A DNA stretch of 64,000 bases from Limimaricola variabilis (GTDB lineage: Bacteria > Pseudomonadota > Alphaproteobacteria > Rhodobacterales > Rhodobacteraceae), in contig NZ_JACIBX010000014.1 of NCBI RefSeq assembly GCF_014195545.1, positions 1 to 64,000 of the forward strand, given 5' to 3'. Shown in pieces: positions 18,852 through 27,782 of the stretch. Both the position numbers and the translations under genes were made by a program. The number at the start of each line of letters is the position of its first letter. The stretch's first letter is position 1. A model generated the notes under the pieces. That model saw nothing but the letters and a program-made list of their open reading frames with translations, was not told the DNA's origin and did no database searches.

Positions 18852-19208
18852 ATGACCCACCCCATCGACAAGCACGTCGGCACCCGCATCCGCCAAGGCC
18901 GCTGGATGAGAAGAAAGACGCAGCAGGACCTGGGGGACGCGGTCGGGTGCAAGTTCCAGCAGATCCAGAAGTATGAAACCGGGGCGAACCGGGTTTCAGC
19001 GTCGCGCTTATGGGACATCGCCGAAGCGCTCGGCGTGCCCATCACTTACTTCTTCGAAGGCAAGGAGCAGGCAGACCCACTGCTATCGATGTTCCCGGAT
19101 CGCGGCTCGGCCGAACTGCTTCGGATCTGGATGTCCCTGCCGGACAAGCAAAAGCAAGCCCTTCTGGGCCTCGCGAAAAGCATGGCCGATAGGGAGGGGC
19201 AGGCCTAG
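18852..19208 (+). CDS. XRE-family transcription regulator
   Basis: A 118-residue DNA-binding protein. The Cro/C1-type helix-turn-helix covers about 8-68: TRIRQGRWMRRKTQQDLGDA, VGCKFQQIQKYETGANRVSA and IAEALGVPITYFFEG. This is the classic form found next to many chromosomal and plasmid loci in Rhodobacterales. The C-terminal 45 residues (SMFPDRGSAELLRIWMSLPD) are probably a dimerisation helix pair. No partner gene adjoins on the same strand, so its targets are unknown. Confidence 0.9.
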   Translation: MTHPIDKHVGTRIRQGRWMRRKTQQDLGDAVGCKFQQIQKYETGANRVSASRLWDIAEALGVPITYFFEGKEQADPLLSMFPDRGSAELLRIWMSLPDKQKQALLGLAKSMADREGQA

Positions 19209-19261
19209 ATAGCTCTGGCCGTTCCTCCAGTCCTGCAAAACACGAGCTTGGCGCCTGCGCC

Positions 19262-19699
19262 CTACTCGACCTTGGCGATGTCGCAGACCAGCGCGGTGGC
19301 CGGGGCCTCGGTGCGGTTGTAGACCCAATGCACCGTCTCCTCGGTTTCGGGGAACGTGCCAAGTGAGGCAGCATCGAAGCTGCGCTCGCCCGAGGGCTGG
19401 CCCTCGACCCAGCTACCGTCAATCACCGTAACGATGCCCGGGCGGTCGGCATGGTCATGTTCGGCGATCTGGCCGCCGGGAGCGATCTCGACGGCGCGCA
19501 TGCGCAGGCTGTAGCCTGCAAGCCCAATGGTGGCTTCCATGGTCTGGGGAGACAGCTCGGCCAGCAGGTCGACCGTCAGGCCGGCATGCTCGGTCGGGCC
19601 CGACATCTGCGCTAAACTGAAACCGCCAAAAGCGGCTGCGAGACCGGCGCAGAGGCCGAGAGCGAATGTGGTCCGAGAGTGGCGTTGAAGTCGTGACAT
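19262..19699 (-). CDS. Exported cupin-domain protein
   Basis: A 145-residue protein with a signal peptide (SRLQRHSRTTFALGLCAGLA then AAFGGFSLAQ) and a single cupin barrel (about 55-140). The metal-binding half-motif is AEHDHADRPGIVTVIDGSW, and the second motif is around VHWVYNRTE. It is probably periplasmic. Such small cupins bind a metal and a small molecule; catalytic activity is unproven. It is followed 56 bases upstream by the DUF6647 gene on the same strand, which could share the transcript. Confidence 0.8.
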   Translation of the reverse strand: MSRLQRHSRTTFALGLCAGLAAAFGGFSLAQMSGPTEHAGLTVDLLAELSPQTMEATIGLAGYSLRMRAVEIAPGGQIAEHDHADRPGIVTVIDGSWVEGQPSGERSFDAASLGTFPETEETVHWVYNRTEAPATALVCDIAKVE

Positions 19700-19755
19700 G
19701 GTGGTTTCCTTTCAACGTTGCGGGTTAAGTTTCGCTTCCGGCGGAGCCGGAGCCG

Positions 19756-20277
19756 TCAGTGGGTGCAGACCGTGCCCACCAGCAGCATCGCCGGATCGAG
19801 GTCGAAGGCCGTCTCCAGATCCTCGCCGAACATGGCGAGCCAGGCGTCCTGTGCATCGTAAGCCAGTCGCTCGCGCGCGGCCGGGCAGGCGAAGCGGTGT
19901 CCGGCCATGGCCTGCATGTGGTGGACCAATTCGTGGACAAGGATCGACAGCTCCGCCGGGCTGCGGCCCGTCCAGCCATCGGAGAGGTAGATGGTGTTCG
20001 TGGCTTCGTCATAGAGCGCAACCACCCGGTCGGGGGCGACGTCGACCCCTTCACCATAGCGCATCGCGATCAGTTCGGGGCCGGGCAGTGTGGCGAGATG
20101 CGGATCGCGGATCGCGCGCGGCAGGTCGAAATTGGCTTCGAGCCACAGCGCGAGGGTGTCGAGAAGCGGCGGTGCGTCGCGTATTCGCCCCTCCTGCGCG
20201 AAGGCGGGCGACGGCGCCGCGGTCATGGTCGAGAGGCACAAGGCAAGCGTTGTGAAGTAAGGAACAGAGCAGAGCAT
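19756..20277 (-). CDS. DUF6647 family exported protein with HExxHH motif
   Basis: A 173-residue protein beginning with a signal peptide (about 1-27, ending SPAFAQ). The mature part contains HELVHHMQ, a zincin-like motif, at the position where DUF6647 proteins carry it, and two cysteines (HRFACPAAR and VGTVCTH) that could pair in the periplasm. The family is common in Rhodobacterales and uncharacterised. A role as a small metallopeptidase is an inference from the motif only. It is divergent from the CadC-like regulator at 20406 with 128 bases between starts. Confidence 0.75.
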   Translation of the reverse strand: MLCSVPYFTTLALCLSTMTAAPSPAFAQEGRIRDAPPLLDTLALWLEANFDLPRAIRDPHLATLPGPELIAMRYGEGVDVAPDRVVALYDEATNTIYLSDGWTGRSPAELSILVHELVHHMQAMAGHRFACPAARERLAYDAQDAWLAMFGEDLETAFDLDPAMLLVGTVCTH

Positions 20278-20405
20278 GATGACCCTCCCGAGGCCGTGAC
20301 GATGTCCCCGAAGCTTCAGTCGGGGCCGGGCCGAAGTCCTGAAAACGGCCTGAAGAAAGCCTGAAATCGTGCTAAAATCGGCAGGTCCAGCACCGGGTCA
20401 TCGTC

Positions 20406-21617
20406 GTGGACACATGCGAAACCATTCGGATCGGCGACGTCGTGCTGAACCCCCGGCGCGGTCGGCTCGAGGATGGGAGCGGCGCCGAGCGCGATCTGCG
20501 CGCCAAATCCTTTCGCGTGCTCGAGCTTCTGATCGCGCGGCGCGGGGAACTGGTGACTAAGGACGATCTTCTGCGCGACGCATGGCCGGACGTGATCGTG
20601 TCGGACGACTCCCTGGCCCAATGCATCAGCGACATCCGGCGTGCGCTGGGGCCACACGGTGCCGCGCTGCTGCGCACGGTGCCCCGGCGCGGCTACGTGC
20701 TCGAGGATGAGGAGCTCCCTGCCAAAGCCCTGCCACGCCGCACGGTCCGGCAGGGCATGGTGGTCGCTATGGCGATCGTCATGGCGGGGCTGGGGTGGCT
20801 GTGGCTGCCCGTCGAACCGGTCGCTACGCCTGAGACGCCTGAGCAGGCCATGGCCGCCAGCGCGCTGCTCGCCGGACGGGATTGGCAAAGACGGGAGGCC
20901 AACGAGCAGGCGCGCATGCTGCTCGAGGCCGCGGTCGAGGACGACCCCGGCGATGCTGTGGCTTGGGCCGATCTCGGCCTGACCTACTGGCTCGAGGTCC
21001 AACATCTCGCCTGGGGCGGGGGACGGCGCGAGATGGCGCAGGCGATCGAGATGGTCGAGCGCGCCGTGGCCCTTAGAGGCACGGCCAGCGCGCACCGGCT
21101 CCTGGCCGAGATGCGGCTGCTGTCGCCTTTTCCCGAAATGCGCTCGCCGGTCGACGCGCTGGCCAATGCGCAGGCCGCGGTCACGCTCGCGCCCGACGAG
21201 GCCGACAATCTTGCTGTGCTTGCCCATGTGCTGGCACTGACCGGTCGTGGCGGCGAGGCGGTGCGCCATATCGAGCGCGCCATGCGCTTCGATCCAACCC
21301 CACCCGACTGGTATCGGCAGGTGGCCGGGCTGAGCTATCTCGTCGCGCAGGAGCCGGCCCGCGCAGCGGAAGCTTTCGGTCCGCTGCATGGCGCGGGCAC
21401 CTTCACCGGCACGCGCTGGTGGCCCGGCTGGCTGTTGGCGTCGAGCCTCGCGCAATCGGGCCGCACCGGCGAGGCGGCCGCGATCATTCAGGCTGCCGCG
21501 GGCCGCCGCCCGGAGCGCAGCATCGCCGCCGTGGCGCAATCGCTCGACGGCTGGTCCGATCGCGACAGCCGGGAGCGGTTCCTCGACGGGCTGCGGCGGG
21601 CCGGGCTGCCTGACTGA
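20406..21617 (+). CDS. CadC-like winged-helix regulator with membrane span and TPR-like region
   Basis: A 403-residue protein. An OmpR/PhoB-type winged helix fills about 8-103 (LRAKSFRVLELLIARRGELV, SLAQCISDIRRALG, VPRRGYVL). One membrane span follows at about 117-134 (MVVAMAIVMAGLGWLWL), then a helical repeat region (about 148-395) resembling tetratricopeptides. This is the one-component layout of CadC/ToxR-like sensors that bind DNA directly from the membrane. The start GTG at 20406 has no clear ribosome site. It is divergent from the DUF6647 gene and ends six bases from the TRAP binding-protein gene, so those two genes are candidate targets. Confidence 0.82.
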   Translation: MDTCETIRIGDVVLNPRRGRLEDGSGAERDLRAKSFRVLELLIARRGELVTKDDLLRDAWPDVIVSDDSLAQCISDIRRALGPHGAALLRTVPRRGYVLEDEELPAKALPRRTVRQGMVVAMAIVMAGLGWLWLPVEPVATPETPEQAMAASALLAGRDWQRREANEQARMLLEAAVEDDPGDAVAWADLGLTYWLEVQHLAWGGGRREMAQAIEMVERAVALRGTASAHRLLAEMRLLSPFPEMRSPVDALANAQAAVTLAPDEADNLAVLAHVLALTGRGGEAVRHIERAMRFDPTPPDWYRQVAGLSYLVAQEPARAAEAFGPLHGAGTFTGTRWWPGWLLASSLAQSGRTGEAAAIIQAAAGRRPERSIAAVAQSLDGWSDRDSRERFLDGLRRAGLPD

Positions 21618-21623
21618 TCAGTC

Positions 21624-22664
21624 CTAATCTATATAGCCTTGCGCAGTGGTAGAGCCCCGGCTTTCGACATGGGCCAGATAGCTCTCCCAGGCCGCGGCAA
21701 GCAGCGGATCGCGCGCGGTCTCCTCGGCGATCACCTCAGCCCACGCCTGCCGTAGTGCTGCGAGGATCTCCTCGGGCCAGTCATGGATCTCGATCCCCTC
21801 GGCGCGGAACCGATTCAAGGCTATGACCTGCCGTTCCCGTGCCATCTCGAGCGACCAGGACAGCGTTGCCTCGCAGGCCACCTCGATCGCGGACCGGTGG
21901 TCATCCGAAAGCGCCGCCCAGCTGCGCTCGGGCAACAGCAACTCGAGCGAGGTGGCCGGCTGCTGCCAACCGGGCAAATAGAGATGCCCCGCCGCCTCGT
22001 GCAGGCCGAGATCGGCGTCGATCGAGGGCAGCGAGAACTCGGCCGCCGCGATCAGCCCGGTTTCCAGCGCCGGGCGGATGTCGGCGGCTGGCAACTCGTA
22101 GGGCACGACGCCGAGCGCCCTGAGCGTCAGCGCGCCGTAGCCGAAGGCGCGCATGGGCAGCCCGTCGAGATCGGCGATAGTCTCAATGGGCGCGCGGAAC
22201 CAGCCGCCACCCTCGGCCGGCAGGACTCCGCAATAGAGGCTCCTGAGGCCATGGCGCGCATAGATCGCGTCGAGTGCCTCGGCCCCGCCGCCCTCGCGCA
22301 TCCAAGCGGTGAAGCTCTCGGGGTCCGGCCCGAAGGGAAAGCCACTGAAGATCGCGAGTGCCGGGTCCTCGCGGTGATGGTGGCCGGCAGAGCCCCAGAC
22401 CGCGTCGATCAGCCCGGCCTCGAGCGCGCCGAAACTGTCCTGATCGAGAACCATCCGGTCCCGCACCTCGATGACGAAGCTTCTCCCTGTCCGGCGTTCC
22501 ACTTCGGCCGCGAAGTAAGACCCGGCTTCGCCGAATAACTCCGGGTAGAGGAGGCTGTTCATGCGCCAGCGCAGGGCATCGGCGTTGGCCGAAGCCGGGG
22601 ACAAGGACGTGCAAATGGCAAGAGCGGCCAAGCCCAATATGAACGACGCAGGCGATTGCGGCAT
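21624..22664 (-). CDS. TRAP transporter substrate-binding protein (DctP family)
   Basis: A 346-residue periplasmic solute-binding protein. A signal peptide (about 1-27, FILGLAALAICTSLSPASA) precedes the DctP fold, with LDQDSFGALEAGLIDAVWGS, DLDGLPMRAFGYGALTLRAL and PALETGLIAAAEFSLPSIDA as family blocks. Such proteins deliver organic acids to a DctQ-DctM sodium symporter. No dctQ is present, and the only dctM nearby (24295) is truncated and on the other strand, so the binding protein has lost its transporter here or works with one elsewhere. ATG 22664 gives a proper signal peptide; a longer frame does not. Confidence 0.85.
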   Translation of the reverse strand: MPQSPASFILGLAALAICTSLSPASANADALRWRMNSLLYPELFGEAGSYFAAEVERRTGRSFVIEVRDRMVLDQDSFGALEAGLIDAVWGSAGHHHREDPALAIFSGFPFGPDPESFTAWMREGGGAEALDAIYARHGLRSLYCGVLPAEGGGWFRAPIETIADLDGLPMRAFGYGALTLRALGVVPYELPAADIRPALETGLIAAAEFSLPSIDADLGLHEAAGHLYLPGWQQPATSLELLLPERSWAALSDDHRSAIEVACEATLSWSLEMARERQVIALNRFRAEGIEIHDWPEEILAALRQAWAEVIAEETARDPLLAAAWESYLAHVESRGSTTAQGYID

Positions 22665-23028
22665 GTCCCGAATACCTTCAGGCAGGAAGCCATGGCTTCG
22701 ACCATCATGCGCGCAGCGCGGACACCGATCAAACCCGGTAAAGCATTGGGGGCCAGTCGGCCGCGCGCGGATGTCCGTAGATACTCGTTGTTTGGGGGGA
22801 AGGTAACTTTGCAGGAGACCGATCGCGTGTTCCGCCATCAATCCGGAACGAGGCCAGGCGAAAGGCGTTACCGCCTCGAAGGACGTATTTGGCACCATAC
22901 CTACCGCACTGCTGAAACAGCAGGACGCGGCAGAGGATCTTTTTGCGGGGCTAGCGCGATCCTCTGCCGCCTGCAGCTCCAGAACTGCACGGCTGACTCG
23001 GGAAGCGAAATTTCCGGTCAGCCATGGG
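22665..23028 (+). other. Intergenic stretch before the IS3 element
   Basis: 364 bases with no convincing gene. It shows no similarity to the 5' part of dctM that is missing on the other side of the IS. Confidence 0.4.
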
Positions 23029-23062
23029 TGGCCTGCCCCTATCGGGTGGTCCGGTTTCAGTC

Positions 23063-23957
23063 TTAGTGTATGACCGGCCTTGAAGCCACTCTTGGTGCGT
23101 TGGGCGGGGGTGATCCACCTTCGTTTGAAGGCCATTGAACGGCCTCTGGCGCGGGTGGGCGATAGCCCAGAGACGAGTGTGGCCGCGCGGTATTGTAATG
23201 GACCCGCCATGCCTCGATCACGACACGTGCCTCGGCGAGCGAGTAGAATATCTCGCCGTCCAGTAGCTCGTCGCGCAGCTTCGAATTGAAGCTCTCGCAG
23301 TAACCGTTCTCCCATGGGCTGCCGGGCTCGATGAAAGCCGTTTTCGCACCGACGGCATCGATCCAGTCCCGGACGGCTTTGGCGATAAATTCCAGGCCAT
23401 TATCTGACCGAACATGGCTTGGCACCCCCGCAGAATGAAGAGATCGGTCAGGACGTCGACCACGGCGGTCGAGTTAAGCTTCCGGTCGATCCGGATCGCC
23501 AGGCACTCCCGGGTGAACTCGTCGACGACGTTGAGCATGCGAAACTTCCTCCCATCATGGGTCCGGCTCTCGACAAAGTCGTAGGACCAGACTTGGTTTG
23601 GCCGCTCTGGTCGCAGACGGATGCACGACCCGTCGCCCAGCCAAAGCCGACCTTTCTCGGTTACTTCCGCGGAACCTTCAGCCCCTCCCGCCGCCAGATC
23701 CGCTCGACGCGCTTCACGTTCACTGCCCATCCGGTCTCCCGGAGGAGCGCGGTGATGCGACGGTAGCCATAGCGGCCAAACCGACCGGCGAGCGCGATGA
23801 TGTCCGCAGTCAGCGCATCTTCATCGGCCCGTCCGCGCGGCGTCTTCCGCTGGGTCGAGCGGTGCTGCCCAAGCACGCGACAGACAAACCGCTCCGAGAC
23901 ACGGAGCTTTTGCCGGACGTGGTCGATACAGGCACGGCGGCGGGCGGGGCTCAGAAG
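23063..23957 (-). pseudogene. IS3-family transposase orfB, frameshifted
   Basis: The integrase-like DDE domain can be read in three pieces. The first runs from LSPARRRACIDHVRQ to GLKVPRK and ends in TAA at 23663-23661. There the expected frame has also lost one base. The second covers RLWLGDGSCIRL, VWSYDFVESRTHDGRKFRML and DVLTDLFILRG, and is broken by loss of one G at the run 23425-23429. The third covers SHVRSDNGLEF to SSLGYRPPAPE, with the catalytic D and E. At least one stop and two frameshifts make the transposase non-functional. Confidence 0.9.
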
Positions 23958-24229
23958 TTTCCCGAGGCCGCCTCCTTCAGGATCAGCTTCTCGAGCGTCA
24001 GGTCGGAGACGGCCTTGCGCAGCCGCTCGTTCTCCTTCTCGAGCTCCTTCAAGCGCTTCACCTGGTGGGTCTTCAGGCCGCCGAACTCCTTGCGCCACCG
24101 GTAATACGTGAACTGCGTCACGCCGATGGTGCGCACGGCTTCAGACACCGTCCGGCCTTGAGATACCAAGACGTCGACCTGCCGGAGCTTCCCGACGATC
24201 TCTTCCGGCTTCTGCTTCTTCTGGGGCAT
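23951..24229 (-). CDS. IS3-family transposase orfA
   Basis: A 92-residue DNA-binding partner of the orfB transposase. It has the helix-turn-helix IVGKLRQVDVLVSQGRTVSE, VTQFTYYRWRKEFGG, and a leucine-rich coiled coil (LKELEKENERLRKAVSDLTL) used for dimerisation. The start at 24229 follows AGGA. The frame is intact, though the element is dead because orfB is broken. Confidence 0.88.
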   Translation of the reverse strand: MPQKKQKPEEIVGKLRQVDVLVSQGRTVSEAVRTIGVTQFTYYRWRKEFGGLKTHQVKRLKELEKENERLRKAVSDLTLEKLILKEAASGNF

Positions 24230-24294
24230 TCCTGCATCCTCCAACTGGCTCGAAAGCCTACTTCAGGGAGGACCACTTTTCAGGGGGCAGGCCA

Positions 24295-25273
24295 GGTGGC
24301 CGTCATCCTCGCCGCGATGTCGGGCATCATCGGCGGCGAGGTGGTGCTTCTGGGGCTGATCGCGCTGCCGCAGATGCTGCGGCTGGGCTACGACAAGAAC
24401 CTCGCCATCGGCGTGGTCTGCGCCGGCGGCGCGCTCGGCACCATGGTGCCGCCCTCGATCGTGCTGATCATCTACGGGCTGACCGCCAACGTCTCGATCG
24501 GCGACCTGTTCACCGCCGCCTTCATCCCCGGGCTGATGCTGGCGGGCTTCTACGTGGCCTATGTGCTGATCCGCGCCTATCTCAACCCGGCGATGGCGCC
24601 GGTGGTCGAGGGGCCGCGCGCCTCCACCGCCGAGAAGCTGCGGCTGGCCAAGGGGCTGTTCCTGCCGATCCTCGTGGTGATCGGCGTGCTGGGCTCGATC
24701 TATGGCGGCATCGCCAGCGTCACCGAGGCCTCGGCCGTCGGCGTGCTCGGGGTGACGCTCTCGACGATGATCCGCGGCGAGTTCACGATCGGGCTGATGA
24801 AGGCCGCGGCGCTGCAGACCCTGCAGACCGTCGGCATGATCGTCTGGATCGGCATCGGCGCCACGGCGCTGGTGGGGGTGTTCAACCTGATGGGCGGCAT
24901 CAAGTTCGTCTCGGCGCTGATCACCGGCATCTCGGACGAGCCGGTGATCGTGCTGCTGTTCATGATGGCGCTGTTGTTCGTGCTGGGCATGTTCCTCGAC
25001 TGGGTCGGGATCGCGCTTCTGACGATGCCGATCTTTGTGCCGATCATCACCTCGATGGGCTACGACCCGGTCTGGTTCGGCGTGGTGTTCTGCATGAACA
25101 TGCAGATGAGCTTTCTCAGCCCGCCCTTCGGGCCGGCGGCGTTCTACCTCAAATCGGTGGCGCCGCCGGATATCAGCCTCGGTGACATCTTCCGTTCGCT
25201 GCTGCCCTTCATCGGCCTGCAGGCGCTGGCGGTCGCGGTGCTGATCCTGTTCCCGGCAATCGCCATCTACTGA
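24295..25273 (+). pseudogene. TRAP transporter large permease (DctM), 5'-truncated
   Basis: The frame enters from the IS end and continues VAVILAAMSGIIGGEVVLLG, NLAIGVVCAGGALGTMVPPS and FLSPPFGPAAFYLKSV to IYILFPA-type spans and a stop at 25273. DctM is the sodium/organic-acid symporter subunit of TRAP systems, about 430-450 residues. Some 325 are left, with roughly the first 110 missing, so the first membrane spans and the start are gone. Its third-position GC bias is high and even, which points to a recent loss. Confidence 0.85.
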
Positions 25274-25295
25274 GACGTGCCCGTCAGGCATGACC

Positions 25296-25325
25296 GGCCC
25301 GCCCCCTGCAGGGGCGGGCCTTTTT
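25296..25325 (+). terminator. Intrinsic terminator after the dctM remnant
   Basis: GGCCCGCCCC (25296-25305) and GGGGCGGGCC (25311-25320) form a perfect 10-bp stem with a CTGCA loop, followed by five T. Confidence 0.9.
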
Positions 25326-25613
25326 CGTGGGGCAGGGGGCTGTGCTAAGCGAACAATCGTCGATGGTATTTTGCGGCTGCTATTTCGAGGGCAACACCGC
25401 TGTCAGCCCATCGCCACCTCAGAAAACGCCTTCAAACGCCACTTATTGGAGGTGGGCCACCATGGCTGAGACGATGGTCGGTGTTTGTCAAAGTTTTGTC
25501 GCCGGCCCTTATTCAGGCCGCTTGCTCGGCGGGACCGGCCATGGAACTGCCGCCGCCAGCTTCTTCGTGGAGTGCGTCGGGGGGGCACAGGAACCCCTTG
25601 GCAGGCTCCAAGC
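25326..25613 (+). other. Intergenic stretch, nothing identified
   Basis: Between the dctM terminator and the 3' end of sodC no gene or repeat is evident. Confidence 0.4.
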
Positions 25614-26114
25614 TCAGTTCTCTCCGATGATCCCACAGGCCACCCGGTCACCAGCGCCAGCCTCTGCCTCGTAGGTATCGGCCTGGGCATGAATGATGAT
25701 CGCGGAGCCGTCATCGTCGAAGAGCGTGCCCTCGACTCCTTCTTCAAGCGAGACGTCATGGAGGAAGGCGTCTGCTTTCGCGCCGCCCTCGGCGTTTGCA
25801 TAGATGTTTGGCATGTCGCCCGCATGTGCTCCTGCCTCGTTCTTCATGCCGTGCTCGGCCCCCGTCGGATTGTAGTGACCGCCAGCGGCTTCGAAGTCGG
25901 GCGAGCAGGCCCCGGTTTCGTGGACATGGAAGCCATGCTCACCTTCGTCGAGACCTTGAGCGTCAAGCGAGACGATCACGCCATTCGGCGTCTGGGTCAG
26001 CGTCACGCGGCCCATATCTGAGCCGTCCGGCCCCATCAGGTTGGCCGTCGCGTCTTGAGCAAACGCCGAGGCAGGCAGCAGAGCGAGTGTCGCACACAGA
26101 GATAGCGTCTTCAT
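25614..26114 (-). CDS. sodC: Periplasmic Cu/Zn superoxide dismutase
   Basis: Converts superoxide to oxygen and hydrogen peroxide in the periplasm. The 166-residue precursor has a signal peptide (1-20, ending ASAFAQ). Copper and zinc ligands are visible: H63 and H65 in HGFHVHETGAC, H80 in GGHYNPTG, H88, D100 and H142 in IIIHAQADTY. C70 and C160 would form the conserved disulfide. GGAGG stands five bases before the ATG at 26114. The protein is of the short bacterial type without a metal-binding His-rich extension. It stands alone as a gene. Confidence 0.95.
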   Translation of the reverse strand: MKTLSLCATLALLPASAFAQDATANLMGPDGSDMGRVTLTQTPNGVIVSLDAQGLDEGEHGFHVHETGACSPDFEAAGGHYNPTGAEHGMKNEAGAHAGDMPNIYANAEGGAKADAFLHDVSLEEGVEGTLFDDDGSAIIIHAQADTYEAEAGAGDRVACGIIGEN

Positions 26115-26262
26115 GGAATCCTCCATCTAATGGCTGTGCTCACTGAACGGAGGGAGCCGGGAGCTGTTCCCTCGGCCCGTTTGTCATGTAGCCCGGGTCA
26201 TCTCCTTGATCCGAGTGGTCATCCTGTCATTTCGACGGCAGACACGCCCTCTCGTGTGACCC

Positions 26263-27456
26263 TTACTTCTCGGGGAAAAGGTTCGGCATCCATGCCGCTG
26301 CGAGTGTCGCCGGGAAATGCAGCCGCAGTGGGGAGCGTGGACCCTCGGATGCCAGAGCTTCCAGCTCGAGAAGCCGGGCCGTTACCTTCCGTGCCTGTCT
26401 GTCGCTGACCCCCAGCATGTCGGGAACCGCTCCCCGTTCGACCTCACCCTCCATCAGAATGGCCCGCAGGATCCGATCGCTGCCCTTGAGCACGACACCA
26501 CGCGCTTCCTGCTGCCGCGCCCAATCCACGATGCGCCCCCTCAGCTCGGTCGGTCGCATCAGGCCGGACATGAAGGAGACCTGGTCGATACAGCATTGTA
26601 GGAAGAACTGCGCAAATTCAGCGAGCCGGGCTTCCGAGAGCGCGCCGCGCCCATCTGCGCTGCCGGGACGTGTCGCATCGGCCGCCTCGAGGCGGGTCTT
26701 ATAGTCTCCCACGTTGCGAGCGAGGCCCCGGGACGCTGACCAGAGGCCTTCCGATCTCACCGTGTCGCGCAACATGGCATGGGCGACCATTCGGGCGACC
26801 CGTCCGTTCATGTCGGTGAACGGGTGGACCCAGACCAGCCGATGATGCGCGCAGGCGATCGCCAAGACGCTGCCCAGCCGGCCTTGCATGCGGTACATCC
26901 GGTGCATGTGAGCCAGCAACCGCGGCACCGCGCCGGGGCTGGGCGGCACGGGTCGGCCGACTCTTACGTAGCCTTCCCGGAACTGGCCAAGGACGACCGG
27001 CAGGAGCTTTCCTTCAGGATCCTTTTGCAGAAGCAGGTCTTCCGGCAGCCCTGTGCAGAAGCGCCGATGAAGCTCGCGCAGGCTTTCCGGATGCAGGGGA
27101 TGCTCCGTCAGCCCACCTTCATCGATCCACTTCTGGACCGCGATATGCGCGACGGCCTCGAGTTGCAGGTTCCGCTTTTCCCGGTCGGCGCTGAAGTCCT
27201 GCCGCAACGCCCGCTCGATATCGATCGGATGCGTGTCGTGCCCCTCGATCAGGTTCGAGTAGTAGCAGTTCATCGAGCGGACCAGCCCGCTCAACGGCGC
27301 ACGGATCGCCGGGGGCAGGGCAGCGCTCAGCTCCGCGGAAACCGTCGCCAACTCGAGCGCGAGATCATTGAGAGCGGGCCGGTGTTTCGAAGCCTCCTCC
27401 GGGAGAAGCGGCTCCACCGCATAGATGGTTTCCTGATCGTCGCGCAGCTGTGTCAT
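26263..27456 (-). CDS. Fic-domain protein (class II, self-inhibited)
   Basis: A 397-residue protein. Fic enzymes transfer AMP or another phosphate-containing group to a hydroxyl of a target protein. The catalytic loop is HPFTDMNGRVAR (211-222), agreeing with HPFx[D/E]xNGRxxR including the essential H211. An N-terminal inhibitory helix motif SNLIEG (67-72) fits [S/T]xxxE[G/N], so this is a class II member whose E71 blocks ATP gamma-phosphate placement. The C-terminus (ILMEGEVERGAVPDMLGVSD then RQARKVTARLLEL) is a winged helix, which suggests DNA binding or autoregulation. I use ATG 27456; a TTG at 27477 is in frame but poorly spaced. Confidence 0.9.
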   Translation of the reverse strand: MTQLRDDQETIYAVEPLLPEEASKHRPALNDLALELATVSAELSAALPPAIRAPLSGLVRSMNCYYSNLIEGHDTHPIDIERALRQDFSADREKRNLQLEAVAHIAVQKWIDEGGLTEHPLHPESLRELHRRFCTGLPEDLLLQKDPEGKLLPVVLGQFREGYVRVGRPVPPSPGAVPRLLAHMHRMYRMQGRLGSVLAIACAHHRLVWVHPFTDMNGRVARMVAHAMLRDTVRSEGLWSASRGLARNVGDYKTRLEAADATRPGSADGRGALSEARLAEFAQFFLQCCIDQVSFMSGLMRPTELRGRIVDWARQQEARGVVLKGSDRILRAILMEGEVERGAVPDMLGVSDRQARKVTARLLELEALASEGPRSPLRLHFPATLAAAWMPNLFPEK

Positions 27457-27584
27457 GATCAGGACATGAAGCCTCAAGGCCCCCCTTGGAGTTCCGCTTT
27501 CTCGCCCGCTAACACAGGAGTATAAAGGAAAGAATATCTATGTCTCGCAGTATATTACAAGACGTTCTACCGCGACACCATCAT

Positions 27585-27782
27585 TTAATGTTCCGCTTCT
27601 TGTTCCGGTTGGACGGCCGGAAAGGGCGTCATGGTTTGTAGACTGTCACCGGTGCGCGGCAGCCCACCCTTCTCCTTTGACGAAGCAGACTGCACTGCCG
27701 CTTCGCGTAACCTCGTCACCCCCATCTGTTTGCTGGTGAGCTTCAACGGATCGATGGTGAACTTGGGTAGGCGAGATGTCAT
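27585..27782 (-). CDS. Small hypothetical protein (65 residues)
   Basis: The frame begins MTSRLPKFTIDPLKLTSKQM and is rich in Lys, Glu and Gln, unlike the Arg-heavy chance frames around it. No family is recognised and no ribosome site precedes the ATG at 27782. Confidence 0.4.
   Translation of the reverse strand: MTSRLPKFTIDPLKLTSKQMGVTRLREAAVQSASSKEKGGLPRTGDSLQTMTPFPAVQPEQEAEH

Larger units (their letters stand above)
23029..24294 (-). mobile_element. IS3-family insertion sequence (IS407-like), inactive
   Basis: A 1266-bp element bounded by imperfect inverted repeats, TGGCCTGCCCCT at 23029-23040 and its complement AGGGGGCAGGCCA at 24282-24294. It contains orfA and a damaged orfB in the usual overlapping order on the minus strand. 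No clear target duplication remains (GGG on the left, GGT on the right). Its right end interrupts a TRAP dctM gene. Confidence 0.85.

Noticed and set aside
23029-24294. A 5-base target duplication for the IS3 element
   Set aside because: The flanking bases do not match beyond one or two positions, so no duplication is claimed.
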